A DNA stretch of 64,000 nucleotides from CALBPI01 sp038531945 (GTDB taxonomy: Bacteria > Pseudomonadota > Gammaproteobacteria > Steroidobacterales > Woeseiaceae): contig JBCBBH010000002.1 in the NCBI GenBank assembly GCA_038531945.1, forward strand, positions 620,001-684,000, given 5' to 3'. Under the pieces are notes generated by a model, which was not told where the DNA came from, ran no database searches, and saw nothing but the letters and a program-made list of their open reading frames with translations. Numbering within the stretch: the stretch's first letter is position 1; the number at the start of each line of letters is the position of its first letter. The position numbers and the translations under genes are program-made. Positions 18,207-26,100 of this stretch are shown piece by piece.

Positions 18207-18285
18207 TGGATTCGCACCAAAGGGATTCTGATTCTCCTCGACCACTGTATACTGTTAAGTGTTGGGCCAACTGGACACGGTGTCC

Positions 18286-19191
18286 ATGAGTGAAGACCTC
18301 GAAGTTGCGATCGTGTTTGCTGATGTAGTCGGCAGTACGCAACTTTACGAACAACTGGGCGATGACAAAGCTCGCGAGGTGGTGCGTAAGTGCCTCGATA
18401 TCATGATCGAGGCAACGGATACGGCCCGCGGGACTGTGATCAAGACTATGGGCGATGAGGTAATGTCGATCTTCGACGATGCCGACAGCGCCATGTCGGC
18501 CGCCGTCGAAATGCAGCAGCGAATCTCTGCCGGCAAAGGCCTCGTCCCGGAAGGGCAGAGCATTTCTATTCGGGTCGGGTGCCACTATGGCGTCGTTGCC
18601 CGAGAGCCCAACGATATCTTCGGGGCCGCTGTCCACACGGCTAACCGTATGACGTCTCAGGCCAAGGCGCGTCAGATCGTGACCACTGGCACAACCGTTG
18701 AACTCCTCAGTGACGATTGGCAGCGGATGACGCGCCAAATTGATTTGGCGGTCGTAAAAGGCAAAAAGGACGAGGTCGCGTTGTTTGAAGTCCTTTGGCA
18801 GCGCGGCGAGGAGGCGACCAGCGTACTACCAACCATCGGCTGGCAGGGCGGCTCACAATCGGACATCGCATTAACCTTGTCGTTCGCCGGTCACACGATG
18901 CCGATTGACCCTGCCCGACAACAGATCACGATGGGTCGCGCGGAAGATAATGATCTCGTCGTGAAAGGCAATCTGATTTCGCGTGTGCACGCGCGTATTG
19001 AGCGGCGGCGTAACAAATACTATCTCGTCGACGAAAGCACCAACGGCTCGTTCATTGCAAAGGTGAGCGGCGAGGAGAATTTCGTCCGGCGCGACAGTAT
19101 CGAGCTGACCGGCGAGGGCATTATTGGCCTCGGAAAAGTCGCCAAACCCGGTACGCCACTCGCCGTGCACTACATCGTCGAGAGCAGTTAG
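18286..19191 (+). CDS. Adenylate/guanylate cyclase (class III) fused to FHA domain
   Basis: The 301-residue protein joins a class III nucleotide cyclase (about residues 5-165) to an FHA phosphothreonine-binding domain (about 215-290). Both metal-binding Asp are present, in FADVVGST and in KTMGDEVMSIF. In the transition-state loop (DIFGAAVHTANRM) the usual Asn is His while the Arg is kept, so activity may be altered. The FHA domain has MGR, SRVHA and TNGSF. It probably makes cAMP or cGMP under control of a phosphoprotein partner. A TATACT at 18248-18253 is a possible -10. I chose ATG 18286; an in-frame upstream start at 18259 would add 9 residues. Confidence 0.88.
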   Translation: MSEDLEVAIVFADVVGSTQLYEQLGDDKAREVVRKCLDIMIEATDTARGTVIKTMGDEVMSIFDDADSAMSAAVEMQQRISAGKGLVPEGQSISIRVGCHYGVVAREPNDIFGAAVHTANRMTSQAKARQIVTTGTTVELLSDDWQRMTRQIDLAVVKGKKDEVALFEVLWQRGEEATSVLPTIGWQGGSQSDIALTLSFAGHTMPIDPARQQITMGRAEDNDLVVKGNLISRVHARIERRRNKYYLVDESTNGSFIAKVSGEENFVRRDSIELTGEGIIGLGKVAKPGTPLAVHYIVESS

Positions 19192-19366
19192 CGCTCGCTG
19201 CCGTCGGCTGGCCGAGTCACCGCAAAACCTGGCGACGGTTGCTCATCCAACCCCCCGACGCCCACTCCCTGAGCGCTTTTAACAGGACGTCGTATCACGC
19301 CCTCGCGTCATTGCGCTACGCTGCGCTTGAGAAGTCCCGGCGTGGAGGGAAGGTCCTTTCTAAGGC
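19192..19366. other. Intergenic region between cyclase gene and phasin terminator
   Basis: Nothing recognisable as a gene lies here; a short plus-strand open frame (19239-19493) shows no plausible protein features. The adjacent stretch (19422-19436) holds G9-A-G5, an unusual homopurine run, between the phasin stop and its terminator. Confidence 0.4.
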
Positions 19367-19402
19367 AAAAAAAACCGCAGACACCAACCTAGATGTCTGC
19401 GG
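19367..19402 (-). terminator. Rho-independent terminator of the phasin gene
   Basis: CCGCAGACA and TGTCTGCGG form a perfect 9-bp stem (19375-19383 and 19394-19402) with a 10-nt loop. Read on the minus strand it is followed by eight T. It lies about 90 nt after the phasin stop in the right orientation. Confidence 0.88.
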
Positions 19403-19489
19403 CAATATGCGCTGGCCCAAAGGGGGGGGGAGGGGGATTGGACCAGTTTGTGTCGGTACCTCAGGGGGAGAGGTGGATTCCGAGAGGTC

Positions 19490-20059
19490 TTAAGCAGACT
19501 TCTCAGCTTCCGCTACCGCGTTCGCAACTTTCTTAGCGGCTGTTTTTGCAGTCGCTTTAGCACGTCGGGGTGCTTTCTTTGCTGTCTTCCGAACCGTCTT
19601 CGCGGCTTTTTTCACGGTTTTCTTTGCCGTTTTGGTTGTGCTGCCACGCAGACCACCTACAACGCCACCGAATTCGCCGGCTGCGCCACGGACAATGCCG
19701 AATGCGTCTTTGATGTCAGAAACGTAGGAGCGTGCGACGGAAGGTACGACGTCACGCTGCATTGCAACGAGTTCACGCAGGCTGTCAACGCGAGAGGCGT
19801 CGCGAAGGCGGCGCGCTACAGCGTCGATGCCTTTCTGTACGCTTTTGGACTGAAGTTCGATCAACTCTTTGGAAGCGCGGAATGCGATGGCATTCACGTC
19901 CAACGACGCTTTAGATACTTTTTGAACCGGCTTTTTGGTGTCTGCAACGACTTTTCCGGCTTGTCCAACGCGGTCCTGGGTCGCGTCTACTGCGGTGTTG
20001 AAACCACTGCGGGCCGTGTCTGCAACACGGCTTACTACGTTCTCGATCTGCTCTCTCAC
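19490..20059 (-). CDS. Phasin family protein with Lys/Ala-rich histone-like C-terminal tail
   Basis: The 189-residue protein has an amphipathic helical phasin-like N-terminal domain (about residues 1-135, with FRASKELIELQSKSVQKG). Phasins coat polyhydroxyalkanoate granules. The last 50 residues are almost only Lys, Ala, Thr, Arg and Val in KTAKK-, KKAPRR- and KTAAKK-type repeats, like histone H1 tails. In pseudomonads the related PhaF uses such a tail to bind DNA and share granules between daughter cells. I chose GTG 20059 because AGGAG lies 8 nt upstream and because the promoter falls inside the longer frame that reaches 20128. No PHA synthase or PhaR gene is in the window. Confidence 0.85.
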   Translation of the reverse strand: MREQIENVVSRVADTARSGFNTAVDATQDRVGQAGKVVADTKKPVQKVSKASLDVNAIAFRASKELIELQSKSVQKGIDAVARRLRDASRVDSLRELVAMQRDVVPSVARSYVSDIKDAFGIVRGAAGEFGGVVGGLRGSTTKTAKKTVKKAAKTVRKTAKKAPRRAKATAKTAAKKVANAVAEAEKSA

Positions 20060-20078
20060 GGCTATACTCCTAGTAGAA

Positions 20079-20151
20079 TGTTGCAACGCAACAAATGTTG
20101 CAGCGCACAATAGAGAGAAATCGATCACCTGTCAAGTGTTGCAGTGCAATA
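20079..20151 (-). promoter_or_regulatory. Phasin promoter with three TTGC-N3-GCAA dyads (candidate PhaR operator)
   Basis: On the minus strand TTGACA (20135-20130), 17 nt and TATTGT (20112-20107) make a strong sigma70 promoter. Three copies of TTGC-N3-GCAA surround it: 20139-20149 just upstream of the -35; 20098-20108 over the -10/start (last base of the dyad differs); 20081-20091 downstream, extended to TGTTGC-N3-GCAACA. Such TGC/GCA dyads resemble those bound by PhaR-type repressors of phasin genes. The binding protein is inferred. Confidence 0.75.
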
Positions 20152-20311
20152 AAATCGCGAATTTTCGGGGCCCCGGCAGCCCACTTTAAAACTTGAGCCC
20201 AATGCGTCCGAAGTGTCGACGAGTTCACAGTCGCTGTGTGATTACCCTCACAGATTCTGCACCATAAGTGACTCTTCTATAGGTAAAAGCGTCCATATCT
20301 GAGACGATCTT

Positions 20312-21349
20312 ATGGTGAAAACGAAGCACGGAATTGAACCGATGCAACAAAACATAAAACGGTGGCAGGGGGCGTTACCACGCGCATCGGCGGCTCTAGC
20401 GCTGTTCGCTATGAGCGGGCTCGCGTCTGGCGTCGGTACAAATGCGGGCACGGACATCCTGAATACCGCTCAAGTGAACTATGAGCTCGACGGGACCGCC
20501 GTCTCACAATCGTCAAACACCGTGACGATCACGGTGGATGAGGTCATTGACGTCGCGACTGTCCTGCAAAGCCCGCAGGTCACCGTCGCCCCAGGCCAGA
20601 CCGGTGCAGTACTCGTATTTTCGATCACCAACACAGGCAACGGTCCCGAGACGTTCGGTTTGACGGTCCTGAATAATGACGCGGCGGATGATTTCGATCC
20701 GGTCGCGCAAACACCAACGATCTTTTTTGATAGCGACGCAAGTGGAGATTTGTCCGCTGCTGATACGCCATACGTTCCTGGCGACAACGACCCGTTACTG
20801 CCGGCGGATGCGACGCTCACGGTGTTCGTTGTGAATGATATCACAGCGGGTCTCGCCAATGGCTCGGTGGGTCGCAGCACACTGCGTGCGGAGTCGGCGA
20901 CAGGAACCGGAACGCCGGGCACGGTGTTCCCGGGAGCCGGCGAGGGCGGCGCTGATGCGTTGGCGGGTGCAAGTGGCGGAGCCGCCGAGGCCACCGGCGA
21001 ATACATCGTTTCCGATGTTGAGATCGCAATCAACAAAGCAGCGGTCGTCGTAGACCCGTTCGGCGGCAGCGCGCCGACACCGGGTGCGACGATCAACTAC
21101 ACGATCACGGTCTCCGTCACAGGTACGGGTACGGCGACGGCAGCGACCATCTCTGATCCGATTCCGGCGAGCACCACTTACCAGCCAGGCACGCTGGCGC
21201 TGAATGGTCTGGCGCTGAGCGATGCAGACGATGTAGACGCCGGTGCGTTTTTCGCAACCGCGCCCAACGGCGAAGTACGCGTGGCGCTGGGTGACCTTAC
21301 GCAGGCGTCGGGCGTTCAGACCATCACCTTCAGCGTACAAATTAACTAA
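20312..21349 (+). CDS. Secreted DUF11-type repeat protein (surface locus, paralogue 1)
   Basis: The 345-residue product has a signal peptide (cleavage near residue 40, after the LFAMSGLASG region), so it is exported. The mature N-terminus carries GTNAGTDILNTAQVNYELDG, followed by two beta-sandwich segments: about residues 85-200, containing VFSITNTGNGPE and a 12-residue loop DSDASGDLSAAD that fits an EF-hand/dockerin-type calcium site, and about 230-345 with PTPGATINYTITV typical of DUF11. It lacks a membrane anchor. It is paralogous to the protein at 21999-23123 and is first in a run ending with the giant outer-membrane protein. The start could also be ATG 20342. Function is unknown; a structural surface role is inferred. 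Confidence 0.78.
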   Translation: MVKTKHGIEPMQQNIKRWQGALPRASAALALFAMSGLASGVGTNAGTDILNTAQVNYELDGTAVSQSSNTVTITVDEVIDVATVLQSPQVTVAPGQTGAVLVFSITNTGNGPETFGLTVLNNDAADDFDPVAQTPTIFFDSDASGDLSAADTPYVPGDNDPLLPADATLTVFVVNDITAGLANGSVGRSTLRAESATGTGTPGTVFPGAGEGGADALAGASGGAAEATGEYIVSDVEIAINKAAVVVDPFGGSAPTPGATINYTITVSVTGTGTATAATISDPIPASTTYQPGTLALNGLALSDADDVDAGAFFATAPNGEVRVALGDLTQASGVQTITFSVQIN

Positions 21350-21376
21350 CGAATTAGAGCGATAGGAGCGATAACC

Positions 21377-21856
21377 ATGACCAACAGACTCATTGCCGCA
21401 ATAGCCGCCTTACTGCTGACGCAAACGGCGTTCGCGCAGGCTGGAAAAATTGAACTGAAGACAGTGGTTGAAAAGGAAGCCGTCGTGTTGAACGAGGCCG
21501 GTCAAGAGGTGACTCAACTGGTCCCTGCCGACAAGGTCGTACCGGGGGACGTTGTGATCTACACCGTGACCTACACCAACGTCGCAGATGAAGCCGTTGA
21601 GAATGTCGTCATCACCAACCCGATCGCAGACCAGCTGCAATACGTTACCGACTCAGCCTTTGCGCCCGGCGCCGACATTGAATTTTCGGTCGACGGTGGA
21701 CAGCAGTTCGCGGCACTCGAGTCGTTGACGGTCGAACGCGATGGCGAATTGGTGCCCGCACGGACCGACGACCTGACTCACATTCGTTGGACACTCACCG
21801 AACAACTTGATCCGGGCGCACAGGGATTCGCACGCTTTCGTGCACGTCTGAACTGA
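21377..21856 (+). CDS. Small secreted DUF11-type single-domain protein
   Basis: The 159-residue product has a clean signal peptide ending AFA-QAG near residue 20. The mature part is one DUF11-like beta-sandwich with VPGDVVIYTVTYTNVADE, VVITNPIAD and a terminal ARFRARLN strand. It corresponds to the second half of the two larger secreted neighbours. The AGGAG ahead of the start lies in a GAGCGATA direct repeat (21357-21364, 21366-21373), a third copy of which precedes the next gene. The gap from the previous gene is 27 nt, so an operon is likely. The function is unknown. Confidence 0.8.
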   Translation: MTNRLIAAIAALLLTQTAFAQAGKIELKTVVEKEAVVLNEAGQEVTQLVPADKVVPGDVVIYTVTYTNVADEAVENVVITNPIADQLQYVTDSAFAPGADIEFSVDGGQQFAALESLTVERDGELVPARTDDLTHIRWTLTEQLDPGAQGFARFRARLN

Positions 21857-21998
21857 TTCTTTGAATACAACCTGGCGAAGGACTACCAGGCTCAACGACA
21901 AGCAGGGACAGTGGGATTCATGGCGCAGCATGATCTCCCAATAAGAGCGATAGCTGCGCGAATGAAAAATTTTGGAAGTAGTAACCAGGAGTAGCGAA

Positions 21999-23123
21999 AT
22001 GAAAATCGCTTACAGACGATCTGCAGCATGGCGTGCTGCAGGGGTGGCTGTTGCGGCGTTCGCGCTCGCCCCGTCGGCCCATGCGGTCGGAACGGATGCG
22101 GGCACGTCCATCGACAACGTTGCCACCGTTGACTTTGAGGTGGGTGGGATCGCCCAGACACCGATCGAGTCATCGCCAACAGGAAACTCGACACCGGGTG
22201 CCGGTAACGGTAGCGCGACGAGTTTCGTTGTCGATAACCGTGTTGACCTGACCTTGATCGAGCAGTCGGGTGCGCAAACTCCGGTGAGTCCGGGACAAGC
22301 GGATGCGGTTGCCGAGTTTTTGCTGACCAACACCGGTAACGATACGCAGGATTATGCGCTGACGGCAGCCAACCTGGCTGCGGGCACGACCGTGTTCGGT
22401 GGAGACGCAGATACGATTGATGCGAACAACCTCCGTGCGTTTGCTGATACCGATGGCAGTGGCGACTTCAGCGGCGGTGACCAGCCGTTCGTGGATAGTC
22501 TGGCCGCCGATGCGAGCATTCTCGTATTCGTTGTCGCGGACGTGCCAATTGGTGCGACCAACGACGATTACGCGAACGTGAGTCTGACGGCAACGACAGC
22601 GGTTGCTGGTAGTAGCGGTGCGACCATCGTGACTGCGACCACAGGTGGTGACACCGCGGGTGTAGACATCGTGTTCGGTGATGCAGGCAATGACGGTCTG
22701 GAAACCGCTGAAGATGGCTACGTCGTATCGGCAGCCACGCTCACGGTGACCAAGTCAGAGACCATCATCAGCGATCCGTTCAATGGCACCACCGACCCGC
22801 TGCATATTCCGGGGGCAGTGATCGAATATGCGATCACGGTTGTGAATACCGGTAGCGCGGACGCGACGAACGTCGGCATCACCGACATCCTCGATACTGC
22901 GACGCTTGAGTTGCTGTTGGCGCAGTACAACGGTGGTACGGCTGATATCTCGTATGACCTCGCTGGCGCTACGCTGTTCTGTACAGCCGATGCAGGCGAT
23001 GCTGATGCTGATAACTGTGGATTGTCTGGCTCAACGCTCGAGGCCGATCTGGCTGCGACGTTGGGAACGAACACCGGTGTGGATGACACTCTGATTGTTC
23101 GGTTCCAGGTCACAATCCTCTAA
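21999..23123 (+). CDS. Secreted DUF11-type repeat protein (surface locus, paralogue 2)
   Basis: The 374-residue product starts at ATG 21999, with AGGAG 8 nt upstream; the in-frame ATG at 21972 lacks a site and would spoil the signal peptide. The signal peptide ends near APSAHA-VG. The mature N-terminus has GTDAGTSIDNVATVDFEVGG, matching the first gene of the locus. Domain 1 holds EFLLTNTGND and the 12-residue DTDGSGDFSGGD loop (candidate Ca2+ site); domain 2 holds IPGAVIEYAITVVNTGSAD, a typical DUF11 opening. Two Cys near the C-terminus (LFCTADAG and DNCGLSG) could form a disulphide. It is paralogous to 20312-21349. A terminator-like hairpin lies about 50 nt after its stop. Confidence 0.8.
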   Translation: MKIAYRRSAAWRAAGVAVAAFALAPSAHAVGTDAGTSIDNVATVDFEVGGIAQTPIESSPTGNSTPGAGNGSATSFVVDNRVDLTLIEQSGAQTPVSPGQADAVAEFLLTNTGNDTQDYALTAANLAAGTTVFGGDADTIDANNLRAFADTDGSGDFSGGDQPFVDSLAADASILVFVVADVPIGATNDDYANVSLTATTAVAGSSGATIVTATTGGDTAGVDIVFGDAGNDGLETAEDGYVVSAATLTVTKSETIISDPFNGTTDPLHIPGAVIEYAITVVNTGSADATNVGITDILDTATLELLLAQYNGGTADISYDLAGATLFCTADAGDADADNCGLSGSTLEADLAATLGTNTGVDDTLIVRFQVTIL

Positions 23124-23147
23124 TCAACCGGTAACGAGTAGTACCGG

Positions 23148-26100
23148 ATGATGCAGGTTGCTATGGCCAAGAAAACCCGGGGTGCGGTTCGCCGCACTCC
23201 GGGCTTTTTGCGTCGTAGCGCACGTGCGTGTGTCGGGCTGCTTGCCAGCATGCTTTTTGCTGCAGCAGCTACGGCCGCGACACCACCCGGAACGAATATC
23301 GATAACCAGGCTCGTCTGACTTACGAGGCGATTCCGGGTCGCGTCAGTGTAGTGACGAGTAACGTTGTTCGAACCACCAGCGTTTTTGGGCGTACACCTG
23401 CGAGCGTAAGTTTCTTGCGACTGGCACCCGGCGGCAGCGGTGTTGATGCGACGGTCAGCCCGACGGAGTGTTCGCAAGCCGGTGCTTTTGTGCCACTGGC
23501 GACGCCGCTTGGTTTGGATGGCCAGCCACTGGACCTGAACGCACCGCAAGCCGTATTGAGCACCACGCTGTACAACGCGAGCGAAACGGCTTACCTCGAA
23601 CTTGATGATGGCGACCAGAATCTCGACCCCAACCTGCGCGAGTGGGTCTCAGTCACTCTGACCAATCCGACCAGCAACGATTCCGAAGTGCTTCGTTTGT
23701 TGGAGACGGCAGAGAACACAGGGGTCTTTACGGGTTTCGTTCCGCTTCAAGAGGCGGCGGCAACAGCGGGCAACTGCGTGCTGGAGGGTCTGACGGATTC
23801 GCAAATCCAAATCGACTATACAGATCCTGCTGATGCGCAAGATGCAACGGCCGCGTCAGCTTTGGTTGCACCTCTGTCCGTGGTTTTTGATGCTGCGACC
23901 GGTGAGACCCTCGATGGCGCGATCATCACACTGATTGACGATACGACCGGTCAGCCAGCAACGGTATTCGGTAATGATGGCGTGTCAGCGTACCCCGCTA
24001 CTGTCGTTGCAGGGGCGCAGACAACCGATGCCAGTGGTCTTGTATACAGTGTTCCGACGGGTGGTTTCCGTTTCCCGGTTGTCCAGGCGGGTCGTTACCG
24101 ATTGCAGGTGACACCTCCGGCCAATTTCCTGGCGCCATCCAATCGCACGGAGGCCGAGCTGGCCGCGTTGCCAGGCGGGTCATTCAATATTTCTGATGCG
24201 TCGTTCCTGTTGCCCTTCGAGCAACTGCTGGACGGTGCAACGACACTTTTTGATATTCCGCTCGACCCGTTCGACGGTGGGCTCTTATTGAGCAAAACAA
24301 CCACCGCAACATCTGCAGCGGTTGGGGACTACGTCCAATACCGACTACAAATACAGAATACCTCGGAGCGGATTCCAGCAACCGGTATTTCATTGACTGA
24401 CGTACCGCCAGCGGGATTCCGCTACGTGCCAGGCTCCGCCCGATTGAATGGTGAGCCATTTGGTGATCCCATCGGCGGCGGTGCCGGAGCGAGTTTCATC
24501 TTTGAACTGGCTGAGATTGCGCCAGCCGCTTCCGTGACTCTCACTTATGTGATGGAAGTGACGGGCGGTGCGCGCGGTCGACGAGCAGTGAACGCTGCAA
24601 GCGCGACAGCCGATGGCGACGTTGTATCGAACGAAGCGAGCATCGGGATCGCACTGCGCGAAGACCTGTTCCGCGACCGCGCGACGTTAATCGGCCGCGT
24701 GGTCGACGGCGACTGTGAGTCAGACACATTCTCGGCCGAGGCCGGCGTCGCCGGCGTGCGCGTGTATCTCGAAGATGGTCGCTACGCGGTCACTGATGAG
24801 CAAGGGCGGTACCACCTCGAGGGTCTGTTGGCGGGTCGCAGCGTGGTGCAGATGGATCCGCTGACCGTTCCCGAATGGATGGGGCTCGCACCTTGCGCTG
24901 CGCCTCGGTTTGGAGGACGCGCGGATTCACAATGGGTCGATCTAATCGGCGGCCAGGTGCAGCGCGCGGACTTCTATTTGAAACGTAAAGCACCTGGCAC
25001 GGGCAAAGTTGCGCTGAAGCTGGTCAACGCCAGCGGCGCGGCGCCCGATACGATCGACTACACGTTAAGTATCGATGGCACCGGCGATGTCGTTGTCGAT
25101 GATCTTAGCGTCACGGTGTTGTTGCCTAAGGCAGCAACGCTCGATCCGCAGTCGGCGCGCCTGAATGGGCGCAAGATGCCAAGTTTGAGACAGACGGGTA
25201 GCGCGGTCGTGTTTGTTTTGGGTGCGCGAGATCGAGCGTGGCGGGATCAGCTGACGTTTACCGCTGAGATCGATCCTGCGTTTGCCGGTGAACTGGTCTC
25301 CAAGGCAGTTGCCAATTTCAACACCCCCGCCGCTCGCAATCAGCGCACACCGGTCGGGGAAGCTCGGATGCAGCGAGAGGCTGCAACAACCGAGAATGCT
25401 GACTACGTATTGTCTCTGACGTTTGATGTGTTGTCGGCGGAGCTCTCCACCGAAGATCGTGCAACCCTGGACGCATTGGTTGCGGAGTGGCAGGGCGTTT
25501 ACGACATCGATCTGGTTGCGACCGGACATACTGATGCGGATCGTATCGCCGCTCGAAATCGAGAAATTTTTGCCGATAACTACGCGCTGTCGCAGGCGCG
25601 GGCCGCGTCGGCCGCGGAATACCTCGCGAACGCGCTCAAAGTACCTGCAGCGAACATCACGGTTAAAGGTATGGGTGCTGATGCCCCGGTCGCGAGCAAC
25701 AACACCGAGGCGGGCAAACGTCGCAACCGACGCGTCGAACTGATCATGTCCGGAATTCGTCCTGGCAAGCAGAGTGCCGTGCTCGTCACGCAGTCTGCCA
25801 GCGATGTGCTCAAGATTGACACCGTAGGGCGTACACCGGGTCCGGATGCGATCGACGATCCACTCGACGCGAAAATTCGTGAAATCAATGAGCGGCTCGA
25901 TCAGGGTGCGAATGCCGCCAACGAGGCGCTGAGCCAAGTGCCGACGGCGAATGGCATTGTCTGGCCGACCGCTGACTACCAGCCTGCGATTCCCAGCACC
26001 ACAATCGCGGTCGCACACAGCGTCGACAGCAAGGTGGAGCTGTTGATCAACGAACAGCCTGTGAGCGCACTGAATTTTGAGGGTTCAACCGCAAACGATG

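Noticed and set aside
19239..19493. Short plus-strand open frame downstream of the cyclase-FHA gene
   Set aside because: It runs through the phasin terminator and the poly-G tract and has no protein-like features.
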